Of a stretch of DNA of 64,000 nt, positions 1 to 9,282 are shown piece by piece. The notes under the pieces were generated by a model that worked only from the letters and a program-made list of their open reading frames with translations, did not search any database and was not told the origin of the DNA. This stretch comes from CAWKMN01 sp963850765. Its GTDB lineage: Bacteria; Chloroflexota; Anaerolineae; Aggregatilineales; Aggregatilineaceae. Position numbers and translations under genes: made by a program. The stretch covers positions 124,001-188,000 of the forward strand of contig CAWKMN010000006.1 in assembly GCA_963850765.1 (NCBI GenBank). The letters are read 5' to 3'. Numbering within the stretch: position 1 is the stretch's first letter; each line of letters starts with the position of its first letter.

Positions 1-489
1 GTTTTTGATCGCTTTGGCGCGGACGGCGTGCGTACTCGCCACGCCGGGATGCTCTTGCAGCCGGTCCATCGCCAGCTTGATCTCCTGTGCGCCCTGCGTC
101 AGCAGGTCGGTCATATTCTGCAAAAAGCTGTTGGGCTCAACTTCAAGAATATCCATCTCGTTGATCGTGAACCACGTATCGTCCAGCAGATCATCGATGG
201 CGCGCGACAGAGCGTGAATATCCTCGCGGTCGATCGGCGTGACAAACGTCCGGTTGAGTTCATCGATCAGGATCCGGCGGACTTCATCGGCTTCTTTTTC
301 AAGCTCGCGCACCCGGCGCGCGTTGCGTTTGTTCGGCTTGCGCATATATTCCGACAGCGCCTCGGAGCCTTCCATCGTCAGCGCACACTGCTGCATCAGC
401 CGTTGGATAAACAGGTCGGGCCGGCGTCTGAACAGTTCGCGGAAACGCTGCGGAATGGCCCTGAAAAAGATAATCAGTCGGTTAATCAT
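1..489 (-). CDS. DUF47 / PhoU-like phosphate transport regulator (C-terminus outside window)
   Basis: An open frame begins at an ATG (complement of 487-489) and runs leftward off the window after 163 codons, so only the N-terminal part is seen. The protein is highly charged and helical, with stretches such as EKEADEVRRILIDELNRTF followed by FVTPIDREDI, a hallmark of the DUF47 family of PhoU-like proteins. Members are cytoplasmic helical-bundle proteins that accompany PiT phosphate transporters and are thought to modulate them. The gene is divergent from the PiT gene, separated by about 100 bp, which supports this role. The gap holds two copies of GGTAAAAT (about 510 and 530) that could act as -10 regions. 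Function is inferred from family and context. Confidence 0.75.
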   Translation of the reverse strand, partial: MINRLIIFFRAIPQRFRELFRRRPDLFIQRLMQQCALTMEGSEALSEYMRKPNKRNARRVRELEKEADEVRRILIDELNRTFVTPIDREDIHALSRAIDDLLDDTWFTINEMDILEVEPNSFLQNMTDLLTQGAQEIKLAMDRLQEHPGVASTHAVRAKAIKN

Positions 490-591
490 TCACCCTATCT
501 TTCGCTGAGGTAAAATTCCCTTAAATCAGGTAAAATAATTTTAATGTTGATTGGTTCTCCGTGCCAGAACGCATCCGAAGGGATCGTCCGT

Positions 592-1584
592 TTGTCGATT
601 GAGGCAATCTTACTTATTCTGATCGCACTGGTATTCGGTTTTTACAATGGCCTGCATGACTCCTCTAACGTCGTCGCGACAGTGATCTCAACCCGCGCGC
701 TCAGCCCGCGTCGCGCCCTGTGGATGGCCGCCGTGGCGAACGCCGTCGGGCCGGTGATATTTGGAGTGGCCGTGGCGACGACAATTGGGGATGAAGTGGT
801 CGCCAAAGAGGCCGTGACGTTGGCCGTGGTGTATGCATCCCTGCTGGCGGCGATTGGCTGGAATATCGCGACTCTCATGTTCGGCATCCCATCCAGCACG
901 TCCCACGCGCTGATCGGCGGCATCGTGGGCGCAGTTTGGGCCGGGTTTGGCTTCGACGCGATCGAGCCGGCTGGTCTGACGAAAATCCTGATCGCGCTGT
1001 TCGTATCACCCATTCTCGGCGGACTGGCGGGATACTGGCTGGTCAAGCTGCTGTTCTTTCTGGCGCGCGGTGCGTCGCCTCGCATCAACGTATGGTTCAA
1101 GCGTGGGCAGCTTGTCACGGCGACCACACTCGCCGTGTCGCACGGCTCCAACGATGCTCAGAAAACAATGGGGATCATCGCGCTCGGTCTGGTCGCGACC
1201 GGCCACCTCGATACGTTTCATATTCCCATCTGGGTGATTCTGAGCAGCGCCGCCGCGATTGGCGCGGGCACGCTGTTCGGCGGCTGGAGCCTCATCCGCA
1301 CGCTGGGCCGGGGCTTTTACCGGGTGCGCCCCGTGCATGGGTTCAGCGCGCAGACGGCGTCGAGTCTGGTGATCCTGGGCGCGGCCCTGCTCGGCGGGCC
1401 GGTCAGCACCACGCATGTGGTGAGTTCCGCCATTGTCGGTGCGGGCAGCGCGGAGCGGGTGCAGAAGGTCCGCTGGGGCGTGGTACAGAGTATCGTGCTT
1501 TCGTGGTTCCTGACGATCCCGGCGGCGGCCGCCCTGGGTGCGCTGATCTATACGCTGGTCCACCGGATATTCCCCTCGGCGTGA
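592..1584 (+). CDS. PiT-family inorganic phosphate transporter
   Basis: Integral membrane phosphate permease of the PiT family (phosphate symport, often as metal-phosphate). The two inverted family signatures are visible: GFYNGLHDSSNVVATVIS near the N-terminus and VSHGSNDAQKTMGIIALG in the second half. About ten hydrophobic segments are seen and the length (about 330 residues) is normal. An ATG at 544 opens the frame, but TTG at 592 has AAGGGA at 578-583 with 8-base spacing and places the start just before the first membrane helix, so I prefer 592. The divergent DUF47/PhoU-like gene is the usual partner. Confidence 0.9.
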   Translation: MSIEAILLILIALVFGFYNGLHDSSNVVATVISTRALSPRRALWMAAVANAVGPVIFGVAVATTIGDEVVAKEAVTLAVVYASLLAAIGWNIATLMFGIPSSTSHALIGGIVGAVWAGFGFDAIEPAGLTKILIALFVSPILGGLAGYWLVKLLFFLARGASPRINVWFKRGQLVTATTLAVSHGSNDAQKTMGIIALGLVATGHLDTFHIPIWVILSSAAAIGAGTLFGGWSLIRTLGRGFYRVRPVHGFSAQTASSLVILGAALLGGPVSTTHVVSSAIVGAGSAERVQKVRWGVVQSIVLSWFLTIPAAAALGALIYTLVHRIFPSA

Positions 1585-1650
1585 TTGTCATCCCACCCCG
1601 CCGCGCGTATAATCTGCGCGGTTTGGCCTTATCAGGGAGAACAGCAGCGG

Positions 1651-2334
1651 ATGAGACGATACGGGGTAGTCATTGGGGCATTGGTGGCCGGGTTGATCGT
1701 CGCGGCGTGCGGCAGCGATGATCCATCCGAGTCGCCCCGCCAGGGTGCAGAACTCTTCGCCATCACGTTTGATGAGGCGGGCGCGTGGGAAGAAGGCGCT
1801 TACTCTGACGATGAGAGCGGCACGATCTCCACGCTGGCGATCATGGATGGCCGCTACCAGATCGATCACCGCGCGGGGCGCAGCGCCTCCTTCACCTGGG
1901 GAGCAGGCGGCGAGCCGGTTGAGAACGTGGTGATCGAAGTCGAGGCAGAACAGCTCAGCAACGAAAACGACAACCTGTACGGCGTGATGTGCCGGCTCGC
2001 GACGGACGACCGTGGCAGCATGTCGGGTTATGCGCTGCTGATCAGCGGCGACGGTCATTATGGCATCGCGGAATTAAAAGGCACCAACCTGGATTTCGTG
2101 CTGGACTGGCACCAGTCCGATCCGATCAAACAGGGACAGTCCGCCAATACGATCCGCGCGGTCTGTGCGGATGATTACCTGGCGGTGTACGCGAACGGCG
2201 AGTTTCTGGGTGAGGTGAAGGACACTACTTACCAGCGCGCGGGGCAGGTCGGGCTGCTGGCGGGTGTCACCGGCGAGGAGTCCGTGCGCGTGGCGTTTGA
2301 TAACCTGACGGTATTTGAAGCCAGCCTTCCATAA
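1651..2334 (+). CDS. lipoprotein with LamG/DUF1080-like beta-sandwich domain
   Basis: A 227-residue exported lipoprotein. The start ATG 1651 follows AGGGAGA and gives a lipoprotein signal peptide with the lipobox VAAC (Cys20), so the protein should be anchored to the outer face of the membrane. The mature part resembles concanavalin-like (LamG, DUF1080) modules: it ends with a pattern of short beta strands (LAVYANGEFLGEV, GQVGLLAG, VAFDNLTVFEA) typical of such domains. The domain usually binds carbohydrate or forms a scaffold, but no ligand can be assigned. It lies 66 bp after the PiT gene and just before the glucoside locus; a link to either is not shown. Confidence 0.7.
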   Translation: MRRYGVVIGALVAGLIVAACGSDDPSESPRQGAELFAITFDEAGAWEEGAYSDDESGTISTLAIMDGRYQIDHRAGRSASFTWGAGGEPVENVVIEVEAEQLSNENDNLYGVMCRLATDDRGSMSGYALLISGDGHYGIAELKGTNLDFVLDWHQSDPIKQGQSANTIRAVCADDYLAVYANGEFLGEVKDTTYQRAGQVGLLAGVTGEESVRVAFDNLTVFEASLP

Positions 2335-2368
2335 TCGGATCAACGAATAACCTTCTCGTTGGAACGGC

Positions 2369-2398
2369 TTGACAACGCCGCGCCAGATGACATATACT
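2369..2398 (+). promoter_or_regulatory. sigma70-type promoter of the glucoside locus
   Basis: A -35 box TTGACA (2369-2374) and -10 box TATACT (2393-2398) are separated by 18 bp, a near-consensus housekeeping promoter. The predicted transcription start is near 2405, just upstream of the operator-like palindrome, giving a leader of about 245 nt before the GH1 gene. Confidence 0.75.
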
Positions 2399-2411
2399 GT
2401 TATCAATGGAA

Positions 2412-2425
2412 TGGGAGCGCTCTCA
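2412..2425. promoter_or_regulatory. CelR/CebR-like LacI-family operator
   Basis: TGGGAGCGCTCTCA is a 14-bp palindrome with one mismatch and a central CG. It differs by one base from TGGGAGCGCTCCCA, the operator of the actinobacterial cellobiose-responsive repressors CelR and CebR. It lies about 7-20 bp after the predicted transcription start, a classic repressing position, ahead of beta-glucosidase and cellobiose-phosphorylase-like genes. The cognate repressor is not proven; a LacI-family gene lies at 48891-49925. Confidence 0.65.
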
Positions 2426-2495
2426 GGGCGTTTCACCACACGTCGACCTTGAATTTGCAGGTGAGCAGGATAAAAGTTTCTATACGATAGACCGC

Positions 2496-2531
2496 GGCGC
2501 TCTTTTTTCGTTTATGTGGGGAGCGCCTTTT
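2496..2531 (+). terminator. terminator-like hairpin in the leader of the GH1 gene
   Basis: A 7-bp stem (GGCGCTC 2496-2502 with GAGCGCC 2521-2527), an 18-nt loop and a short T-run (2528-2531). It lies between the promoter and the first glycosidase gene, so it could end read-through from upstream or reduce transcription of the locus. The stem is short and the T-run weak. Confidence 0.4.
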
Positions 2532-2540
2532 GTTGCTCAG

Positions 2541-2618
2541 TGATTGGTTTTTGGTTCTTGGTTAAGCAAACCCCCTCTCAGTCGCTTTAACCAATCACTA
2601 AAAACCAAAAACTAATCA
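2541..2618. repeat. imperfect inverted repeat built from ACCAATCA / TGATTGGT words
   Basis: TGATTGGTTTTTGG at 2541 is mirrored by AACCAATCACTAAAAACC and a second ACTAATCA up to 2618. The result is an AT-rich hairpin of low-complexity words in the GH1 leader. It is of the same kind as the other word-like repeats in this window. Confidence 0.5.
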
Positions 2619-2652
2619 CCCATTACTTCTGTTTTGAAAGGCTCTGATATTT

Positions 2653-3973
2653 ATGTCCACATGTCATTTTCCCCCCGGATTTTTTGTGGGGCGCGGCTAC
2701 CGCGAGCTACCAGATCGAGGGCGCGGCGTTTGAAGATGGCAAAGGCGAGTCGATCTGGGATCGTTTCGCGCACACGCCCGGCAAGATCAAAAACGGCGAT
2801 ACGGGCGACGTGGCCTGCGATCACTACCACCGCTACCGGGAAGACGTCGAGATTATGCGCTCCCTGGGCCTCAAAGCGTACCGCTTTTCGATCGGGTGGC
2901 CGCGCATTCTGCCGCAGGGTGATGGCGAGATTAACGAGGCCGGCCTCGCGTTTTATGACCGGCTGGTAGATACCCTCCTGGCCGCCGACATCGAGCCGCT
3001 GATCACACTCTATCACTGGGATCTGCCGCAGGCTTTGCAGGATCGCCAGGGCGGATGGGCCAGCCGAGACATCGTGCAGCAGTTCGCACACTATGCCGAC
3101 GTCGTATCGCGCCGGCTGGGCGACCGGGTGAAACGTTGGGTGACGCTCAACGAGCCGCACGTCGTCGCGGTGGTGGGCCACCTGAACGGCCACCACGCGC
3201 CCGGCGTGGCCGATCCGGTGATCGCGGCGCAGGTGTCGCATCATTTGCTGCTCGCGCACGGAGCCGCCGTGCCCGTATTGCGTGCGAATGCCGGTGCGGA
3301 TGCACAGATCGGCATCGTGAATAACCAGGTATTGATGGACAACCGCCCCGATGCTCCCGAAGGTGAACGCACCCAGCGGGATTATCTTGACGCGCTGATC
3401 AACCGCCTGTTCATGGATACGATCTTTCACGGCGTCTACCCGGCCGTGCTGAAAGACGCGCCCGGTTTTGCCGAGATCGACATCCGGCCCGGCGATTTTG
3501 ACATCATCCGCGCCCCGCTGGATTTCGTTGGGATTAACTACTACACCCGCAGCATCGTGGGACAGCCCCGCCGCTCGGACGTCGAATACACCACGATGAA
3601 CTGGGAAGTCTATCCCGAAGGGCTTTACCGCGTCCTGATGGACATCCACCAGACCTACGCACCCCCCGCAATCTATATCTGCGAGAACGGCGCGGCCTAT
3701 GACGACGTGGTATCGGCGGATGGGCGTGTTCACGACGACCGCCGCACCGCCTATTTGCGCGAACACTTCCGCGCCGCTGCCCGCGCGATTCAGGATGGTG
3801 TGCCGCTGCGTGGTTATTATGTCTGGAGCCTGTTGGATAATTTCGAGTGGGCGCATGGATACAGCCAGCGCTTCGGCCTCGTGCGCGTGGACTACGCCAC
3901 CGGCCAGCGGATCGTGAAAGACAGCGCCTGTTATTTCAAGTCCGTCATCCAAGCCAACGCCGTCGACGCCTAA
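2653..3973 (+). CDS. GH1 beta-glucosidase (apparent +1 frameshift at residue ~10)
   Basis: Cytoplasmic family GH1 beta-glucosidase that would hydrolyse cellobiose and other beta-glucosides. Acid/base motif TLNEP and nucleophile motif YICENG are both present. The length of about 439 residues is typical. The long open frame starts only at a TTG (2684) inside the conserved FLWGAATASYQIEG block. ATG 2653, behind GAAAGG, encodes MSTCHFPPGF in another frame. Removing one T from the six-T run 2680-2685 joins the two into the canonical FPPGFLWGAATASY. I therefore read the gene as starting at 2653 with one extra T, probably a sequence error. First gene after the operator at 2412. Confidence 0.88.
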
Positions 3974-4007
3974 CGTGTCATGCATTTTACCCCTATCCCG
4001 GCGAGCA

Positions 4008-4096
4008 AGCTCGCTTGCCCCTTATCCCCGCACGCGGAGAAAGGGGAGCGCCGCAAGTCCCTCTCCGTTTACGGGGAGGGATTTAGGGAGGGGTAA
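4008..4096. repeat. diverged copy of the CTCTCC/GGAGAGG intergenic repeat
   Basis: Between the GH1 and GH116 genes the sequence runs CCCTTATCCCC...GCGGAGAAAGGGG then CCCTCTCCG...CGGGGAGGG ATTTAGGGAGGGG. The pieces are mutually complementary. It is a degenerate member of the repeat family seen intact at 24027 and 43895. Confidence 0.5.
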
Positions 4097-4152
4097 ATAC
4101 GCAGATAACGACTGCCTGAATTACCGTTCAGCGAGCATATGGGGGCTGCGCC

Positions 4153-6565
4153 ATGATCAAGCGTTTGGGAACGTGGATTCTGCTCGTGGTGATGGGTACG
4201 GCGTCACTGCTCGTGCCCGCGATACACCGTGCCGGGGGCGCTGCCAGCACCGGCAGCCGCCCAGGGGCCGGACGACATCCCGGCGGCGGCCTGGGCGCGC
4301 GCCATCGGAGAGCCGTTCGCAAATCCGTCGGCAACAGCGGTTACTGGCTATGCGACCATCGACGACGGCCCGATCCAGGGCGCGCCGCTGGGCGGCTTTG
4401 GCGTCGGCACGATCGGCCGCACCTATGCCGGGGATTTCGCCCGCTGGCATCTCGACGTAGGCTACCACTTCTACCAGCCGCTGCCGTCGGCCATGTTCAG
4501 CGTGTACACCCGGCAGGGCTACACCCGGCAGGGCGATCAAACCGTGGCGCAGGCGCTCTGGACCGGCAAACCCGCCCGCAGCCTGGAAGCGTGGCAGTGG
4601 GAATATCCCGTCGGCGCGGGAACGTATTACGCGCTGTACCCGCGCTCGTGGTTCGTTTACGACTGGGATCAACTCCCGGTCGATCTGAGCGTCGAGCAGT
4701 TTTCCCCGGTCATCCCCGACGATTATCAGGCGAGCAGCTACCCGGTGGCGCTGTTCACCTGGACGGCAACGAATCCGACCGCCGAGCCGGTCACGGTGGG
4801 CGTGATGTTCACCATGCAGGATTTTTTCGACCCCGCTACGACCGGCCTGATTCACACGGTGCGCAGCCTGGATACACCCGCCGGCAAGCTGAGCGGCGTC
4901 GAGATGAGACAGGCGGTGCCGTTCGAGCCGGAGGAGTTTAACGGCTCGATGGCGATCGCGGCGCTGGAAACCCCCGGTGTGACGGTCAGCACGCGCGAAC
5001 ATTTCGTGACCAACGGCGACGGAGCCGACATCTGGGACGACTTCGCCGCGGATGGCGCGCTCGATAACCCGGCGTTGGAGAGTGTATCGGAGAACTCAAA
5101 CGACCTGTGGGGCGCGGGACTGGCGATCACCTTCACGTTGGAACCGGGGCAGACACTCTCCGCGCCGATGGCGTTCGCGTGGGATCTGCCGGTGATGACG
5201 TTCGGTCCGGGCGAAAGCTGGTACAAGCGCTACACGGCGTTTTTCGGGCGGGACGGCGATAACGCCTGGGACATCGCCGCCGAAGGGCTGGCGCAGGTAG
5301 ATGCATGGCGCGATGCGATTGTCGCGTGGCAGGAGCCGATCCTGGCAGACGAATCGCGCCCGCTGTGGTATAAAACTGCCCTGTTCAACGAATTGTACAT
5401 TCTGGCGGACGGCGGCACCGCGTGGGAACATGGCCGCGTGGACGAGCCGGATCCTGGCCCGGACTATCTGGGCCGCTTCGCCTATCTCGAATGTTTTGAT
5501 TATGCCTACTATAACACCTTCGACGTGGATTTTTACGCCTCGTTCGCGCTGCTGGAACTCTGGCCTGAGATCGAACTCAGCATCATGCGCGACTTTGCCG
5601 CGACCATCCCCCTCGAAGATCCACAGCCGTTTGTGGTGGGTTACTCACGGGAGCCGGCCCTGCGCAAAGTGCCGGGGGCGGTGCCCCACGACATGGGCAG
5701 CCCGACCGAAGCGCCCTGGATGCGTCCCAACGCCTTCACCTGGCAGGATACGAACGGCTGGAAAGACCTGAATGCCAAGTACGTGCTGCGTCTTTACCGC
5801 GACGCTGTGCTGCTGGACCGGCCCGATCTGGTGGAAGAGCTGTGGCCGTCCGCCGTGCAGGCGATGGACTATCTCGCGGCGATGGACGAGGATGGCGATG
5901 GCATCCCCGAAAACGACGGTATTCCCGACCAGACGTATGATGCCTGGGTAGCAACGGGTGTCAGCGCCTATTCGGGCGGGCTGTGGGTCGCGGCGCTGGC
6001 CGCGATGCACGAGATGGCCGGCATGGTGGGCGACGACGAGGCCGCTGCCGGCTATGCCGCGCAGTTGGAAACCGCCCAACAGGTCTACGAAGATACTCTG
6101 TGGAACGGCAGCTATTACGAATACGACGAAACGTCCGACGCGATCATGGCCGACCAGCTGGCCGGCGAATGGTACGCCCGCATAACCGGCATTCCCACCC
6201 TGCCCGACGAGCACGTGGACAGCGCGCTGAACGCCATCTTCGACAACAACGTGATGAAATTCAACCAGGGGCAGATGGGCGCGCTCAACGGCATGGCTCC
6301 CGGTGGCGGCGCGATCGCGGGGCCGCAGGGCCGCGAGGTCTGGACCGGCACCACGTACATGCTGGCGGCGCATATGCTGCTGCGGGGCCTGGATCAGCAG
6401 GGTTGGGACACGGCCTATGGCATCTACAAACACGTCTATGAGACGGGTGGGCTGTGGTTCCGCACGCCCGAAGCCTGGGATCCGTTCGGCAATTTCCGCG
6501 CGGGCATGTATATGCGCCCGCTGGCGATCTGGGCGATAGAAACGGCGTTGAGTCGAAAGTCGTGA
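4153..6565 (+). CDS. exported GH116 (TxGH116/GBA2-like) glycosidase, +1 frameshift in signal peptide region
   Basis: Family GH116 enzyme (beta-glucosidase, beta-xylosidase or glucosylceramidase type). The catalytic region resembles the characterised Thermoanaerobacterium TxGH116: ALFNELYILADGGTAW carries the nucleophile Glu, and PDQTYDAW the acid/base Asp. The restored length is about 803 residues, as in the family. ATG 4153 encodes a clear signal peptide (MIKRLGTWILLVVMGTAS...), but the main frame opens only at GTG 4229. One base too many, most simply in CCC 4216-4218, would join them into VPRYTVPGALPAPAAAQ with a signal-peptidase-like end. Export implies action outside the membrane, feeding oligosaccharide products to the intracellular GH1 and GH94 enzymes. 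Substrate cannot be fixed from sequence. Confidence 0.85.
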
Positions 6566-6790
6566 GTCCTGAGTTATGAGTTTTGAGTTTGGCCTCACCC
6601 CCTGACCGGACTTGGCGGGCGGGTTTGTTAACCCGCCCCTACAAAAATACGCCACGGATCTGCACTCCCCTCTCCGCGTGTGGAGAGGGGCCGGGGGTGA
6701 GGTAAAGCTGGAGGCTGACCGCTTCAGGCTGAAGCCTAACTCATAACTCAAAACTCACGACTCAAAACCAACTGACCACTGTTCACTGTT
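6551..6790. repeat. nested composite of intergenic repeats between GH116 and GH94
   Basis: Three layers of inverted repeat are nested here. The outer layer is GAGTTATGAGTTTTGAG-type words on the left (about 6558-6590), mirrored by AACTCATAACTCAAAACTC on the right (about 6737-6765). Inside it is a CCTCACCCC...GGGGGTGAGG element (6593-6702). Inside that is a GGGCGGGTT/AACCCGCCC hairpin (about 6616-6641). ACTGTTCACTGT and ACTGTCTACTGA words follow. The gap has no gene. Confidence 0.7.
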
Positions 6791-6824
6791 TAGTTTACTG
6801 TCTACTGATTTTTCAGGAGCCCCC

Positions 6825-9269
6825 ATGAGATACGGATATTTTGATGACGCCCGGCGTGAATACGTCATCACCCAGCCGGATACGCCGCTGCCGTGGATCA
6901 ATTACCTGGGCAGCACGGACTATTTCGGGATCATCTCGAACACGGCCGGCGGCTATTCGTTTTATCGCGATGCGCGCCTGCGGCGGCTGACCCGCTACCG
7001 CTATAACAACGTGCCTCTGGACACCGGCGGACGGTATCTCTATCTGCGCGATAACGACAGCGGCGTGACCTGGTCGCCGTCGTGGCAGCCCATCCGCCGC
7101 GCGCTCGACGACTACACCTGCCGTCACGGGATGGGCTACACGATCATCAGCGGCACGTCGCAGGGGATCGAGGCGCAGACCCGCTATTTGGTTCCGCTGG
7201 GCGAAAACCTGGAAATCTGGCAGTTCAGCGTCACCAACCGGCGCGAGTCGGCGGCGGATCTGTCCGTCTTCTCGCTGGTTGAGTTCTGCCTGTGGGACGC
7301 CTACGACGACATGACCAATTACCAGCGCAATTTCAATATCGGCGAGGTCGAGGTCGAAGACGGCGTGATCTACCACAAGACCGAGTACCGCGAGCGGCGC
7401 GATCATGTGGCGTACTTCGCCTGCTCCGCGCCGCTGGCCGGATTCGATACGCAGCGCGAAAGCTTCCTGGGGCCCTATCGCGGCTTGGACACGCCGCTGG
7501 TCGTGGAGCGCGGCGAATCGTCCAACTCGATCGCGCATGGCTGGCAGCCGATCGGATCGCATCACGTCCAGCTGACCCTTCAGCCCGGCGAGACGCGCCA
7601 GATCATTTTCGTGCTCGGCTACCACGAAAATCCCCAGGATCAGAAGTTCGACCCGCCCGGCTCGCAGATCGTCAACAAGCGGACGGTCAAGCCGGTGATC
7701 GCGCGATATCTCGACGCGGCGACGGTCGATGCCGCCTTCGAGGCGCTGTGCGACTACTGGTCCGACCTGCTCGGCATCTATGCAGGTCGAGACGCCGGAC
7801 GAGCACACCAACCGCATGGTCAATATCTGGAACGCCTACCAGTGCATGGTGACATTCAACATGTCGCGCTCGGCGTCGTTGTACGAGTCCGGCGTGGGGC
7901 GCGGGATGGGCTTCCGCGACTCGAACCAGGATTTGCTCGGTTTTGTCCATATGGTCCCGGCGCGCGCCCGCGAACGCATTCTCGACACTGCCGCCACGCA
8001 GCTTGAGACCGGCGGTGCCTATCACCAGTACCAGCCGCTCACCAAGCGCGGCAATGACGCCGTGGGCAGCAATTTTAACGATGATCCGCTGTGGCTGGTG
8101 CTGGCGGTGGCGGCGTACATCAAGGAAACCGGCGATTGGGACATTCTCGATGAGCCGGTGCCCTACGAGAACAAGCCCGGCACCGAACAGCCGCTCTATG
8201 GACCATCTCCGGCGCTGCATCCAGTACACGCTGGATCGCCTGGGTCCGCACGGCCTGCCGCTGATCGGGCGCGCGGACTGGAACGACTGCCTCAATCTGA
8301 ACACATTCTCCGACACGCCCGGCGAATCGTTCCAGACGACGACGAACCAGGATGGTAAGGTCGCGGAGTCGGTGTTTATCGCGGGGCTGTTTGTGCTGGC
8401 CGCTCAGGAGATGGCCGAGATCGCGCAGCAGCGCGGGCTGGACGACGAAAGCTGGGGCTATTTCGACGCCGCCGCGCAGATGGATGCGATCACCCGCGAA
8501 CACGGCTGGGACGGGGAATGGTTCCTGCGCGCCTACGATCACTTTGGGCGCAAGGTCGGCTCGCGCGAGTGCGACGAGGGCAAGATCTTTATCGAGCCGC
8601 AGGGTATTTGCATCATGGCGGGGATGGGCGTGGACGACGGCCGCGCGCAGCAGGCGCTCGACGCGGTGCGGGAGTACCTCGCCACGCCGCACGGGATCGT
8701 GCTGCTCAACCCCGCTTATTCCGCGCTACCATCTGCATCTGGGCGAAGTGTCGTCCTATCCGCCCGGCTACAAGGAAAACGCCAGCATCTTCTGCCACAC
8801 CAACCCGTGGATCATGATCGCCGAGGCGATCACGGGCGACGGCGACGGTGCATACGATTATTACCTGCGGATCAACCCGTCGGCGCGCGAAGCGATCAGC
8901 GAGGTTCACCGCTGCGAGCCATATGTCTACGCGCAGATGATCGCAGGCAAGGACGCGCCCACCCACGGCGAGGCGAAAAACTCCTGGCTGAGCGGGACCG
9001 CCGCCTGGAACTACGTCGCCATCACCCAGTGGATTCTCGGCATCCGCCCGGCCTATGACGGCTTGCAGATCGCGCCCGTCATCCCGCGCGGATGGGAGGG
9101 TTTCACAGCGACGCGCGTCTTCCGTGGCGTGACGTATCACATCACGGTAACGCGGGCGGGCGACGGGAATAACGTGTCGCTGATCGTCAACGGCGAGCCG
9201 ATCGAGGGGACGACGATCGCGGTGGTGGACGGCGCGACGGATGTCACGGTGGACGTCACGATCAGTTAG
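6825..9269 (+). pseudogene. GH94 cellobiose-phosphorylase-like gene, three apparent +1 frameshifts
   Basis: Inverting phosphorylase of family GH94, cellobiose phosphorylase type, which would convert beta-glucosyl disaccharide plus phosphate to glucose 1-phosphate. The start MRYGYFDDARREYVIT and the catalytic Asp motif GRADWNDCLN are typical. ATG 6825 follows AGGAG with 5-base spacing. The coding region changes frame three times, at GG 7773-7774, GG 8200-8201 and CC 8721-8722. Removing one base at each gives one continuous 813-residue protein, the family length, and restores blocks such as LLASMQVETPD, PLYDHLRR and PAYSRYHLHLGEV. Spacing against the paralogue at 9283 fits one extra base rather than two lost bases. 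Active in reality if these are sequence errors. Confidence 0.85.
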
Positions 9270-9282
9270 GGGAGAATGCAGC

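Noticed and set aside
2651..3985. A 444-codon minus-strand frame opposite the GH1 gene
   Set aside because: Antisense to a gene with intact catalytic motifs; its composition (His, Arg, Val rich) is typical of shadow frames.
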